The translations under genes were made by a program, and so were the position numbers. A stretch of 64,000 bases of DNA from Halieaceae bacterium (GTDB lineage Bacteria > Pseudomonadota > Gammaproteobacteria > Pseudomonadales > Halieaceae), in contig CABYND010000002.1 of NCBI GenBank assembly GCA_902520195.1, forward strand, positions 62,001 to 126,000, read 5' to 3'. Below are positions 51,371-60,118 of the stretch, piece after piece. Each line of letters opens with the position of its first letter. Within the stretch, counting starts at the first letter, position 1. A model generated the notes under the pieces. The model was not told the origin of the DNA, did no database searches, and was given only the letters and a program-made list of their open reading frames with translations.

Positions 51371-52405
51371 TCAGTCCTTCCAATCCAGAATCACTTTGCC
51401 CGACTGTCCCGAGCGCATGATGTCGAAGCCTTCCTGAAACTCGCTGTAGTGGAAGCGGTGCGTAATGATGCGCTCGATGGGCAAGCCGCTCTGAATCATC
51501 ATCACCATCTTGTACCAGGTCTCGTACATCTCTCGGCCATAGATGCCCTTGATGTTCAAACCTTTAAAGACCACGTCGGTCCAGTCGATGCCAGTATCGT
51601 CGGGCATGATGCCCAGCATGGCGATGTTGCCGCCATTGATCATCTTGCTGAGCACGTCTCTGAAGGCCGCTGGTGAGCCCGACATTTCGAGGCACACATC
51701 AAAGCCCTCAAGAATGCCCAGGCTTTCCATAAAGTTCCGCGTGATTTCCTGCTTGGCGACGTTAATGGGCTGCACCTTGGGCACGATACGCTTGGCCAGA
51801 TCCAGCCGGTATTCATTCACGTCAGTCAGGATCACATTGCGCGCACCACAGTGGCCCGCGACCATCGCCGCCATGATGCCGATGGGTCCGGCGCCGGTGA
51901 TGATGACGTCCTCGCCTACCATATTGAATGACAAAGCGGTGTGAACGGCGTTGCCGTAGGGGTCAAAGATGCTCAGCAGATCAGTGGGCAGATAGACGCT
52001 GGGCCGGAAAACGTTGGTCGCGGGGATTACCACGTACTCGGCAAACGCGCCGTCACGATTGACGCCCACCCCTTGGGTGTTAGGGCACAAATGGAGACGC
52101 CCAGCGAGGCAGTTACGGCATCGGCCGCACACAATATGGCCCTCGCCCGAGACAATGTCACCCACCTGTAGACCCGTGACATTGGCACCGAGCTCAACGA
52201 TTTCGCCGGCGTACTCGTGACCCGAGGTCATCGGGGTCTTAATCGTTTTTTGCGCCCAGTCGTCCCAGTTATAGATGTGCACATCGGTGCCACAGATGGC
52301 GGTTTTATGTACTTTGATCAGTACGTCATTACCGCCCACCACCGGGATTGGGACATCTTCCAGCCACAACCCTTCTTCGGCGTGTTTTTTCACCAATGCT
52401 TTCAT
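51371..52405 (-). CDS. tdh: L-threonine 3-dehydrogenase
   Basis: A zinc medium-chain dehydrogenase (344 residues from ATG 52405) that oxidises threonine to 2-amino-3-oxobutyrate with NAD. Catalytic zinc region: [15 protein letters not shown] with GHEYAGEI. Structural zinc: [19 protein letters not shown]. The Rossmann motif is [22 protein letters not shown]. The conserved [19 protein letters not shown] and [15 protein letters not shown] segments are diagnostic. It forms a tight tdh-kbl operon. A longer start (52417) adds four residues and is less likely. Confidence 0.97.
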   Translation of the reverse strand: MKALVKKHAEEGLWLEDVPIPVVGGNDVLIKVHKTAICGTDVHIYNWDDWAQKTIKTPMTSGHEYAGEIVELGANVTGLQVGDIVSGEGHIVCGRCRNCLAGRLHLCPNTQGVGVNRDGAFAEYVVIPATNVFRPSVYLPTDLLSIFDPYGNAVHTALSFNMVGEDVIITGAGPIGIMAAMVAGHCGARNVILTDVNEYRLDLAKRIVPKVQPINVAKQEITRNFMESLGILEGFDVCLEMSGSPAAFRDVLSKMINGGNIAMLGIMPDDTGIDWTDVVFKGLNIKGIYGREMYETWYKMVMMIQSGLPIERIITHRFHYSEFQEGFDIMRSGQSGKVILDWKD

Positions 52406-52543
52406 GACAAAAGCCACCCAATTTGTACTGATTATTGGGCTTTCTATGCATAATCGCGGCGTTTGGATGCCTTTATGACAAGTTTTTTCAATCCGCCTAA
52501 CAACCTGCAGGGGTGTCTGAACCTGAGGTACGGATGGAGCGCT

Positions 52544-52963
52544 TTACGGAGACACCACAGGCCCCGACAGCTTGGCAGGATCAAGGTGCGCGTCCACGAG
52601 TGACGCAACATCATTGGGGATATGAATGGTCAGCCGGATGGCGCCCTCTTCGTAGTCGGGCCGAAAGGCGTAAATGCGCTGGCGATATATCTGGGCTGGA
52701 TCGTCGTTGAGATGCCCCTGCACATAAAGCACGTGCTCACCAAAAGCGGGCAGATATACCGGCTCAAAAACATGGTGAATACGCTCGTGGCGCAGCGCCT
52801 CATCGACCTCTTGCTCTCGCTCAAAGTAGACCTGCTTCTGATTGTCATAGACCCCTGGAAACCAGGCCATCATCGCATGGAAGTCTTTATCGAGCACCGC
52901 CGCCTCGTCTGCATGTGCGCTGGTCATCACAGCCCATAACGCAGTGAATAAAAGTCGATTCAT
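52544..52963 (-). CDS. CpcT/CpeT-like exported protein, shortened
   Basis: A 139-residue protein with a signal peptide (FTALWAVMTSAHA-DE) and the CpeT-type core: LDKDFHAMMAWFPGVYDNQKQVYFE, then HHVFEPVYLPAFGEHVLYVQGHL, YRQRIYAFRPDYEEGAIRLTIHI and a terminal VASLVDAHLDPAKL. CpcT/CpeT relatives run to about 190-200 residues, with a Cys-containing second half that is missing here; a TAA follows soon after PAKL. In non-phototrophs the role is unknown. Truncation rather than a divergent family is my reading. Confidence 0.6.
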   Translation of the reverse strand: MNRLLFTALWAVMTSAHADEAAVLDKDFHAMMAWFPGVYDNQKQVYFEREQEVDEALRHERIHHVFEPVYLPAFGEHVLYVQGHLNDDPAQIYRQRIYAFRPDYEEGAIRLTIHIPNDVASLVDAHLDPAKLSGPVVSP

Positions 52964-53190
52964 GTTGTTGCTCCTGACGGGAGGGAGTCCGCATGAGATT
53001 GTTATGGCTATTCATCCGAAAGGGTGACATTCGCGAGCCTGCTCCGCCAGCTCAGCTGAGATTGCCTTTGGCGAGATTAGGATCTAGGTTAGGGATAACC
53101 AACGCATCTAATAACATTTTCTAACAGTCGTAGGCCTGTTCAGCCGGTGGCATGCCACAGAGCAGAACAAAGCTTCACCGGGGTACGGAT

Positions 53191-54369
53191 ATGAAACCAC
53201 TGGAAGGCATCACCATTCTTGAGTTCTCCACCATGATCACTGCGGCGCTCGCGAGCATGATGCTTGCAGAACAGGGCGCGCGCGTGATCAAGGTAGAACC
53301 CAGTGACTCGGGGGACCCCATGCGCTACATCGGGGCACGCAAGGGCGACATCTCCTCATTGTTCGCCGGTTGCAACCGTGGCAAGGAGTCGATCAAGATC
53401 GATCTCAAAACTGAAGCGGGTCAGGCAGTCATCCGCGACATGGCCTCTCAGGTGGATGTAATGATCCATAACTTTCGCCCGGGAACGATGGAGTCACTGA
53501 ACCTGGGTTGTGACGCACTCAGGACCATCAACCCGCGGCTGATCTACATGGCGATTTCGGGGTTTGGCACCGAGGGGCCGCTCCGCCGGGCACCCGCCTA
53601 CGACCCGATCATTCAGGCTCATTCGGGGATGGCGGCCACGCAAGGTGGCGATGACTCCCCCGCGTTTATCCGCTCTTTACTCTGCGACAAAATCACCGCA
53701 TACACCGCCTGCCAGGCAGTAACCAGCGCCCTGTTCGCCCGTGAGCGGAGCGGAGAAGGCCAACTCATCGACCTCTCCATGCTCGATTCAGGGCTGTTTT
53801 TCATGTTCCCGGACGGCTTCCAGAATCATGCCCTGCTCGATGAGGACGCCATCCCTGGCGGTATGCTGATCGACATTTTGTATGATCTCACGCTGACCAA
53901 AGACGGCGGCATCACTGTTGCCGCAGCAAATCAGGAGATGCAGGGGCGCATGCTGAAGGCGATTGGCCTGCTGCATCTGCTGGGAGACGAGCGCTTCAGC
54001 ACGATGCAGAAGCTGGTGGAGAACCTGCACATTTTTCGGGGCCTAGTCGCTGAAAAATGCCTCGAGTACACCAGTGATGAATTACTGGCCCTGTTGCGCG
54101 AGGTGGAGGTGCCCTGCGCGAAGTGTCTCAGCCGCGACGAGGTGCTGGCTCAGGAGCAACTGAGCGCTAATGACAGCATCGCTGAGGTCGACCATCCGCA
54201 TCTTGGCACGCTCCGCCTTGTAAAGGCGCCGCCCCGGTTTGGGGGCGAGCGGCTGGAACCCTCGCGTCCGGTGCCGGCCCACGGCGAGCATACTGACGCG
54301 GTGCTCGCCGACTTTGGCTTGGACAGCCAGCGCATCAACACCTTGCGATCGGAAGGCGTGCTGGGCTGA
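53191..54369 (+). CDS. CaiB/BaiF-family (class III) CoA transferase
   Basis: A 392-residue family III CoA transferase (start ATG 53191, preceded by CACCGGGGT). The N-terminal LEGITILEFSTMITAALASMMLAEQGARVIKVEP is typical. The catalytic Asp lies in the SMLDSGLFFMF region (LIDLSMLDSG). GFGTEGPLRRAPAYDPIIQAHSG and CNRGKESIKIDLKTEAG are family signatures, as is the C-terminal VDHPHLGTLRLVKAPPRFGG. The acyl substrate is not predictable. It is convergent with an SDR gene, only 12 bp apart. Confidence 0.92.
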   Translation: MKPLEGITILEFSTMITAALASMMLAEQGARVIKVEPSDSGDPMRYIGARKGDISSLFAGCNRGKESIKIDLKTEAGQAVIRDMASQVDVMIHNFRPGTMESLNLGCDALRTINPRLIYMAISGFGTEGPLRRAPAYDPIIQAHSGMAATQGGDDSPAFIRSLLCDKITAYTACQAVTSALFARERSGEGQLIDLSMLDSGLFFMFPDGFQNHALLDEDAIPGGMLIDILYDLTLTKDGGITVAAANQEMQGRMLKAIGLLHLLGDERFSTMQKLVENLHIFRGLVAEKCLEYTSDELLALLREVEVPCAKCLSRDEVLAQEQLSANDSIAEVDHPHLGTLRLVKAPPRFGGERLEPSRPVPAHGEHTDAVLADFGLDSQRINTLRSEGVLG

Positions 54370-54381
54370 GGCACCGCCCCG

Positions 54382-55134
54382 CTACTGGGCGGTGAAGCCT
54401 CCATCTACGCTGAGCACAGCGCCCTGACACAAGCTGGAATCTGCTGAGGCGAAGAACAAAACCGCGCTGGCCACTTCTTCTGCAGTACCCATCCGGCCAA
54501 TGGGCATCACGCCACGCAGCATGGCTTTGGCTTCCTCTTTGTTGGGCATCAGATCTGTCCAGCGCTCCATCATCGGTGTTTCGATCACGCCAGGGCAGAC
54601 ACAGTTAATGCGCACGCCGCTGGTCGCCAGCTCAATGGCCATGTCACGGGTAAAGACCACGAGGCCGCCCTTAGCACTGCCGTACGCAGTCGATAATGGA
54701 AAGCCGACCAGCCCATTCAGAGAGGAGATATTAATGACGCTGCCCGAGCCGCGCTCCACCATAGCGGGCACAAAATGCTTGCAGAGAAGCCATGGGCCTT
54801 TGAGATCAGTGTCCAGCACCCGGTCCCACTCCTCGACCGTTGTTTCGTTATAGGTTTTGTTGAGCTCGGAGCCCGCATTGTTAACAAGTACGTCGATGTG
54901 GCCCCAGCGGGTATAGACCTCGCCCGCGGCCTGCTCGACCGCGGGCTCAAGAGACACATCGAGTTCAACGGCGAAATGATCTTGACCTAACTCCAAAGCC
55001 AGCGCCTGGGCCCCCGGCAAGTCTCGATCCAGAATGCAAACCTCGGCACCCTCTCCCGCAAATCGCCTGGCCGTCGCGGCACCGATGCCACTGGCGCCGC
55101 CGGTCACTACACACTTTAGACCCTGTAACCGCAT
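54382..55134 (-). CDS. Short-chain dehydrogenase/reductase
   Basis: A 250-residue classical SDR starting at ATG 55134, with AAAGAG ten bases before. The cofactor site is TGGASGIGAATARRFAGEG, then NNAGSELNK, NISSLNG (catalytic Ser), YGSAKGGLVVF (Tyr, Lys) and CVCPGVIETPM. The C-terminus GAVLSVDGGFTAQ is standard. The substrate is unknown. It faces the CoA transferase gene, so the two may serve one acyl-CoA route, although they do not share a transcript. Confidence 0.88.
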   Translation of the reverse strand: MRLQGLKCVVTGGASGIGAATARRFAGEGAEVCILDRDLPGAQALALELGQDHFAVELDVSLEPAVEQAAGEVYTRWGHIDVLVNNAGSELNKTYNETTVEEWDRVLDTDLKGPWLLCKHFVPAMVERGSGSVINISSLNGLVGFPLSTAYGSAKGGLVVFTRDMAIELATSGVRINCVCPGVIETPMMERWTDLMPNKEEAKAMLRGVMPIGRMGTAEEVASAVLFFASADSSLCQGAVLSVDGGFTAQ

Positions 55135-55266
55135 CGTGATGTTCTCTTTCTTGGCTTGTAACAATCATCAAACACCAAGCAGCACCCACAAACAATATCT
55201 GCCAAAAAGGAGCAGTTGGGGAGTAAAACGCCTGGGTTGAGCGTCATCAGTATGGAGGAGCACACC

Positions 55267-55341
55267 ATGACCACATTTGATACTTATTCGATTGTTACAG
55301 CAGCGGCCGTGCTGTTTGTAATGGCTGCCTCAACAATCTAA
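55267..55341 (+). CDS. Hydrophobic microprotein 1 (24 residues)
   Basis: ATG to TAA with a strong GGAGG 8 bases before. The peptide is a single predicted membrane helix with a short polar start (TTFDTYSIVTAAAVLFVMAA). It heads a run of four tiny same-strand frames up to a strong terminator at 55828. Confidence 0.45.
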   Translation: MTTFDTYSIVTAAAVLFVMAASTI

Positions 55342-55441
55342 GACTGTCACCCGCCGACTGCTCTAATCCCAGCGTTGACGGCGCTTTGTTTGTAACAATA
55401 ATTGGCCTGACGTTTTACAACTCGCTGAACCGAGGGGGTTA

Positions 55442-55603
55442 ATGAGCGAACCGCTACTGTGGTTGTCACTTGGTGCCTTGGCGGTGCAAGCCGCGTTATT
55501 TCTCTCCAAAAATCTTCAACCCATCCATTTTTGGGTGCTGACGGTGTTCAACTGGAGCTTCCTCTTCGGTCTGCCCTATGCCATAAACGCTGCTTACCTG
55601 TAG
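55442..55603 (+). CDS. Hydrophobic microprotein 2 (53 residues)
   Basis: ATG preceded by GAGGGGG. The peptide has two likely membrane helices (LLWLSLGALAVQAALFLS and FWVLTVFNWSFLFGLPYAI) joined by KNLQPIH, which suggests a hairpin in the inner membrane. Aromatic residues cluster in helix two. Family unknown. Confidence 0.5.
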   Translation: MSEPLLWLSLGALAVQAALFLSKNLQPIHFWVLTVFNWSFLFGLPYAINAAYL

Positions 55604-55612
55604 CCTTTGCTC

Positions 55613-55687
55613 ATGAAAACTAGCGCGATGCCGTGGATATCTCTTTTTCTGGTGGCGATTTCGATCTGGCGGCCACGCAGTCGATGA
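55613..55687 (+). CDS. Hydrophobic microprotein 3 (24 residues)
   Basis: ATG to TGA; a single helix (AMPWISLFLVAISIW) ending in a basic RPRSR tail. It starts 9 bp after the previous stop, and its own stop overlaps the next start (ATGA at 55684-55687), a sign of translational coupling. Confidence 0.42.
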   Translation: MKTSAMPWISLFLVAISIWRPRSR

Positions 55688-55812
55688 ACCGCTCAGTCCT
55701 GCTTGCCGGCGCTCTATGTATTCCAGTGGTCTACGCCTTAGTGCATGGCGACTTTGTGGTGATCTTGATGTCAGTCGTTGCCGGCTATGTGATTCACACG
55801 CTACTTGGCTAA
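55684..55812 (+). CDS. Hydrophobic microprotein 4 (42 residues)
   Basis: ATG overlapping the previous TGA by four bases. Two hydrophobic stretches (SVLLAGALCIPVVYALVHG and FVVILMSVVAGYVIHTLLG) around a short polar DF/HG turn. The TAA is followed within ~16 bp by a strong terminator, so it closes the transcript. Confidence 0.48.
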   Translation: MNRSVLLAGALCIPVVYALVHGDFVVILMSVVAGYVIHTLLG

Positions 55813-55827
55813 GTGCGGCGGATAAAA

Positions 55828-55850
55828 AAACGGGGGCAACGCCCCCGTTT
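55828..55850 (+). terminator. Intrinsic terminator after the microprotein cluster
   Basis: AAACGGGGGC (55828-55837), loop AAC, GCCCCCGTTT (55841-55850): a perfect 10-bp stem. The T-tail on the plus strand is short (TTTCG); on the minus strand the stem is followed by a run of seven T, so it may serve the convergent gene at 55888 better. Confidence 0.75.
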
Positions 55851-55887
55851 CGTCACAGCCAGAAAAGGGCTCGAGCTGATCCTTTGC

Positions 55888-56289
55888 TCAATCAGCCTTC
55901 TTCATCCACACCTGCAAAAGCTGCATGAGAATGATAGACGCCACGAACACCATCTGGATTGGATTCATCGAAGGTGCGTTACTGGCTTGTTCAATAAATG
56001 CCTGAGCGGCACCAGAAAGCTCTCTCGTTTGCCCAACCGTGTTTAGCCCTGCTGCAACGTCTCTAAATAGCCCGTTGGTATTGACCATGAGCGTGCACAT
56101 GAAAGCGCTGACACTTAAGCAATATAGGCTGACCAATATCTTGCCAATAATGGGTGCGCCGCCATTCATGTAGATGTTGCTTGTCATTCTGAAACCTAAC
56201 CAGGTAGCCACGACATAGGCTAGAAACCAGACCGCATTGCCCGACATGAAGCCGGCCAAAATATTCCACATATCAAGTTCAGACATCAT
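55888..56289 (-). CDS. Membrane protein of unknown function
   Basis: A 133-residue protein with three predicted helices: MSGNAVWFLAYVVATWLGF, IGKILVSLYCLSVSAFMCTLMV and IQMVFVASIILMQLLQVWM, with a soluble Gly/Asn-rich loop in the middle (TNGLFRDVAAGLNTVGQTRELSGAAQAFIEQ). I do not recognise the family. It ends 38 bp from the shared terminator. Confidence 0.65.
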   Translation of the reverse strand: MMSELDMWNILAGFMSGNAVWFLAYVVATWLGFRMTSNIYMNGGAPIIGKILVSLYCLSVSAFMCTLMVNTNGLFRDVAAGLNTVGQTRELSGAAQAFIEQASNAPSMNPIQMVFVASIILMQLLQVWMKKAD

Positions 56290-56474
56290 TTCCCCTTATC
56301 TTTTTATTTGGTTTGCGCCTTGCGGCTTTTCAAGTATGGACGGACACACTCCAGTGTCAAATCAACTACTTGCCAGGCCATGACGAATTTGTTGTGCCGG
56401 TCGACATGGTCGAAGCAGTACATGAGGTGAGGTATACGACGGGTTTTGAGAGGCTTTGGTGATTGAGACCGCTG

Positions 56475-59195
56475 CTACTTTTTTGCACTCAACTGATCTA
56501 ATACGCCATTTAAATACGGACGATAACGTTTCCAAAGCTCAGAACTGCCTTGATAAACTTTTTTCCTCACTTGGGTGGCAGAAGCTGTAGACACCATCCT
56601 CTTATTATTCTCAGGCGATAAACAAGCGTCATCCCACACAAGACCCAAATGGCCAATTAACTTGCGGGTTTCTTCTTCCTGATTCTGTGTAAGGACCTCG
56701 TAATCTAGATCATAGATTCTGTTTGGCAGTACCTGATGCCAATATTTCATTAAATCTTGATAGAGCTCGTGATAATGCAAAATATCATCGAGCCCGTAGC
56801 AATACTTCAACGAGTTGCTAACAAAATATTGCGTGTAATTTGCCCAGCATACCGCCGCGGCGTCTCTTTTGACGTGGATAATTTTTGCCTCAGGTAACGC
56901 TGCAGTTATCAGCCCCAGCAACTGAAAATTATTAGGCGTTTTATCTATGACCACCTTTCTTCCCGCTGAGCGCTGCTGCAGGGCCTCCAGGTACCGTCCT
57001 CTAAAGGTTTTGAGTTCTTCGTCATTTGCAGGGGTTTGGCCAACCGCAATTGCACGTCCGAATTGGGACGCGAAAGGCAGCTCCCCGGCACCGGTAACCA
57101 GCATATGCGATGAAATGATGTGTTCTGCCAGTGTCGTACCTGAGCGAGGCATACCCACTATAAAAATAGGGACGTGCTTGGAGTCATGAATATCTGACTC
57201 AAGCGAATACGAATGCACGCGCGGGTAATTCGCTTTGACCTCCTCAAATAGCTTTTGATCGTATGCTTTGTGATAACCCAACTGCTTTTTGCGAAGCGCA
57301 TTTCCCTCTTCATAGAACTGGAAGGCAGCAGCGAAGGCTTCCAGGTCCTCAGACGCCCTCGCTAGTGCAAAGCAAATATGGCAGCGATCATTCTCAGAAA
57401 TGTTTGGGTCAAGATAAAGCGCTTGCATCTGCGTAAATTGCTCGTCGTTAGATGAAAAATCTTTGCTAGCTACGAGGTTTCTGTGAGCTTCCGCATAGCC
57501 AGGATCTAGAGCTATTGCTCGTCTGTAGCTCTCTTCAGCCTCGGTTAACTTGCCCAGACCTCGGAGTGCGACACCTCTGTTGTTGTGGGCTTCGGCGAAA
57601 TCAGGCTTCAGACCTATTGCTTCTCCAAGGCTTACTTCAGCTTCATCTAATCTCTCCAGTTCTTTGAGCGCGACACCTAAGTTGTTGTGGGCTGCGGCAT
57701 AGTCAGGCTTCAAAGTTATCGCATGTCGATAGCTGTTCTCGGCCTCGTCTAACCTGCCCAGTTCCTTGAGCGTGACACCAAAGTTATTGTGAGCTTCGGC
57801 ATAGTCGGGTCTCAGAGTTATAGCTTTTCTTAGGCTCGCTTCAGCCTCGTCTAACCTGCCCAGTTCTTTGAGCGTATTACCCAAGTTGTAATGAGCTTCG
57901 GCATAGTCAGGCTCCAGAGCCACCGCCTGTCTGTAGCTTGCCTCCGCCTCGGCTGACTTACCTAATTTTTTAAGTACGACACCTAAGTTATTGTGGACTG
58001 CGGCATAGTCAGGCTTCAAAGTTATCGCATGTCGATAGCTGTTCTCGGCCTCGTCTAACCTGCCCAGTTCCTTGAGCGTGACACCAAAGTTATTGTGAGC
58101 TTCGGCATAGTCGGGTCTCAGAGTTATAGCTTTTCTTAGGCTCGCTTCAGCCTCGTCTAACCTGCCCAGTTCTTTGAGCGTGGCACCTAAGTTATTGTGA
58201 GCTTCGGCATAGTCAGGTCTATGTGCTGCCGCTTGCCTGAGGCTTATCTCAGCTTCATCTAATCTGCTCAGCTCTTGGAGTGTGCTACCCAAGTTGTAGT
58301 GAGCTTCGGCAAAGTCAGGTACCAGAGCTATAGCTTGCCTGAGGCGTGCTTCAGCTTCGGCTAGCCTGCCAAGTGCTCTCAGCGTGTTACCTAAGTTGTT
58401 GTGGGCTATGGCATAGTCGGGCTCCAGAGTTATGGCGTTTGTGTGGCTTGCTTCGGCGTCGTCTAACCTACCCAACTCTTGAAGCGCAGTGCCCAAGTTA
58501 TAGTGAGCTTCGGCATCTTGTGGCGATAACCTCACGGCTGACTGCATAGGTGCCAAAGACTCAGCAAATTTGCCCGTTTTCTGCAACACCGCTCCTAGTG
58601 CCTTCCATCCAAATGGGTGTTCGGGGAAGTTTTGAGTGATTGATTTGGCGAGTGCTTCCGCTTCTTTTAATCTGCCTGCTTGGTAAAGCTGTAATAGATG
58701 GTTGCGCTGATCTAGTGACGGCTCCACATTTGATGCGGCTTGTGCTTTTCGCTTTTTACCTGGCTTTTTCTTTGCGCGCTTTTTCCGCTTTTCCGATAGC
58801 GTCTGACCCTGTTTGGGGCTCTCCTTATCCTGCGGCGGCGGTATCTGGATCTGCTGATGGAGAGACTCTAATTGCGCTGGAGACATTCCAGAATTTCCTG
58901 CCTCAACCAAGACTCGGTTGGCCTCATCAAAACGCTCTAACTTTATAAGAGCATCTATATAACTTAGCCAAAACTGCTCTATCTGAGGATTGGCGTCCAA
59001 CGCCTGTTTAAACAGTGGTAATGAATCTATCGCCTTGCCGACTGCGACAGCCAAGACACCCAGATTGTGATTAGCATCAGGATGATTGGGCTGAACCTGC
59101 AAGATGGCGCGGTAAAATCGCTCGGCTTCCTGAAGCTTGCCTTGCCTGTGTGCCGCAATGGCTTGCTGTAAAGCTTGGTCCAGTGTCAGTTCCAT
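56475..59195 (-). CDS. TPR-repeat sulfotransferase
   Basis: A 906-residue protein. Residues ~1-600 are about fifteen tetratricopeptide repeats, interrupted near 130-155 by a Lys-rich linker (KRKKRAKKKPGKKRKAQ). Residues ~670-906 are a sulfotransferase domain with PAPS-binding P-loop VGMPRSGTTLAEH and a 3'-phosphate segment HVKRDAAAVCWANYTQYF. It would transfer sulfate to a sugar, peptide or protein substrate selected by the TPR part. The repeats include a perfect 184-bp duplication (residues ~339-400 and ~441-502). The gene looks more AT-rich than its neighbours, which hints at transfer. Confidence 0.85.
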   Translation of the reverse strand: MELTLDQALQQAIAAHRQGKLQEAERFYRAILQVQPNHPDANHNLGVLAVAVGKAIDSLPLFKQALDANPQIEQFWLSYIDALIKLERFDEANRVLVEAGNSGMSPAQLESLHQQIQIPPPQDKESPKQGQTLSEKRKKRAKKKPGKKRKAQAASNVEPSLDQRNHLLQLYQAGRLKEAEALAKSITQNFPEHPFGWKALGAVLQKTGKFAESLAPMQSAVRLSPQDAEAHYNLGTALQELGRLDDAEASHTNAITLEPDYAIAHNNLGNTLRALGRLAEAEARLRQAIALVPDFAEAHYNLGSTLQELSRLDEAEISLRQAAAHRPDYAEAHNNLGATLKELGRLDEAEASLRKAITLRPDYAEAHNNFGVTLKELGRLDEAENSYRHAITLKPDYAAVHNNLGVVLKKLGKSAEAEASYRQAVALEPDYAEAHYNLGNTLKELGRLDEAEASLRKAITLRPDYAEAHNNFGVTLKELGRLDEAENSYRHAITLKPDYAAAHNNLGVALKELERLDEAEVSLGEAIGLKPDFAEAHNNRGVALRGLGKLTEAEESYRRAIALDPGYAEAHRNLVASKDFSSNDEQFTQMQALYLDPNISENDRCHICFALARASEDLEAFAAAFQFYEEGNALRKKQLGYHKAYDQKLFEEVKANYPRVHSYSLESDIHDSKHVPIFIVGMPRSGTTLAEHIISSHMLVTGAGELPFASQFGRAIAVGQTPANDEELKTFRGRYLEALQQRSAGRKVVIDKTPNNFQLLGLITAALPEAKIIHVKRDAAAVCWANYTQYFVSNSLKYCYGLDDILHYHELYQDLMKYWHQVLPNRIYDLDYEVLTQNQEEETRKLIGHLGLVWDDACLSPENNKRMVSTASATQVRKKVYQGSSELWKRYRPYLNGVLDQLSAKK
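57692..58181 (-). repeat. Perfect 184-bp internal duplication
   Basis: 57692-57875 and 57998-58181 are identical by eye over 184 bases, offset 306 bp (three 34-residue TPR units). Bases just outside differ (for example 57691 G against 57997 A). This looks like recent unequal recombination or gene conversion inside the TPR coding region. Confidence 0.85.
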
Positions 59196-59412
59196 TTAAT
59201 CTGCGCTGGTCTTGACTCGCACTTAGATACTTTACACCTTCAACACCCCATCAAGTCCAACCAGCCCTATACATACCAGATGGGGGCTATGGCGACCTGC
59301 CCCGCCCCTTAAACTGGACACATGACGTTAGGACATTGTTAGGATAGATATGAAACAGAACCGCCGCGCGGAGCGAGAGATATTTAAAGTTGCTGATTAT
59401 TTACAAAAGAAT

Positions 59413-59489
59413 TGGTCGGTGTGAGAGGATTTGAACCTCCGACCCCTTCCTCCCGAAGGAAGTGCGCTACCAGGCTGCGCTACACACCG
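59413..59489 (-). tRNA. proK: tRNA-Pro (CGG anticodon)
   Basis: A 77-nt cloverleaf on the minus strand with encoded CCA: acceptor CGGTGTG/CACACCG, D-arm GCGC/GCGC, anticodon stem CTTCC/GGAAG with loop TTCGGGA, T arm GGAGG/CCTCT with TTCAAAT. The core (GCGCAGCCTGGTAGCGCACTTC) is very close to E. coli ProK. Confidence 0.95.
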
Positions 59490-59543
59490 AGGCGCGCAGA
59501 ATACCAAAAGGCGAAATTAGGGCCAAGGCGATACCTGCCTAGA

Positions 59544-59756
59544 TCAGTAGATGCCAGCCCACTGGGCAATGCCCTGACTCAACAAACTAAATCCGGCCAC
59601 TACCGCCATTAAGAGAAAAATTAAACGCAGCGGCCTAAAGGGTTTGCGTTCAACCGAGTTCACTCCCCGCTCTAAAAAACGGTCGACTTTGGCCTGATCG
59701 GCGTCCGAGAGCTTCTTCGCGTGATCAATATCAGTGGGGGATTCAGGTTCTGGCAC
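59544..59756 (-). CDS. DUF3094 family small membrane protein
   Basis: A 70-residue protein: hydrophilic N-terminus (LSDADQAKVDRFLERGVNSVERKPFRPLRL) followed by one membrane helix (LIFLLMAVVAGFSLLSQGIAQWAG). The DxxKVDRFLxxGVNxVERKPFRP pattern is that of DUF3094, a gammaproteobacterial family of unknown function. It is just upstream of tRNA-Pro on the same strand. Confidence 0.75.
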   Translation of the reverse strand: MPEPESPTDIDHAKKLSDADQAKVDRFLERGVNSVERKPFRPLRLIFLLMAVVAGFSLLSQGIAQWAGIY

Positions 59757-60049
59757 GGCAGCATCTTGCGTTGGTTCAAATATTCACTGTATCGATTACG
59801 CATCGCTCTACCAAGCGTTCTTGAGCTTCAGCTGCCATGTATCTCTCTTCGCCGACTGTGACGTTCATTTATCAATAGGCGCGCGGCACACTGAATCGTC
59901 ATACAAGCGACCCGTCGCGCCGACTTGAGAAGGCCGGCTGCGATATCTCTTTTGATACATAGCAACCAACACATAAAAACAATCGACGCGGATGTTTAAG
60001 GCAGTAGCACCGAGTCGACCCGAGTAGGGGCTATGGATATTCAAGGACA
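59757..60049. other. Gene-poor interval before comF
   Basis: I see no supportable gene in this ~290 bp stretch. It separates the divergent DUF3094 and comF genes and presumably holds both promoters. No convincing -35/-10 pair was found. Confidence 0.4.
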
Positions 60050-60118
60050 ATGAATAACACAACGGCGATTCAACGCGGCATAGTGCAAGCGATACGGTGG
60101 CTGGCACTGGCTTGGTGA

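Noticed and set aside
57600-58500. Regularly spaced repeats resembling an array
   Set aside because: Spacing is 102 bp and the units translate as TPR repeats, so this is not a CRISPR.
59320-59345. AAACTGGACAC sequence resembling an insertion-sequence end
   Set aside because: Too short, with no partner inverted repeat or transposase nearby.
59350-59424. 24-residue ORF ending inside tRNA-Pro
   Set aside because: It overlaps the tRNA 3' end and nothing supports translation.
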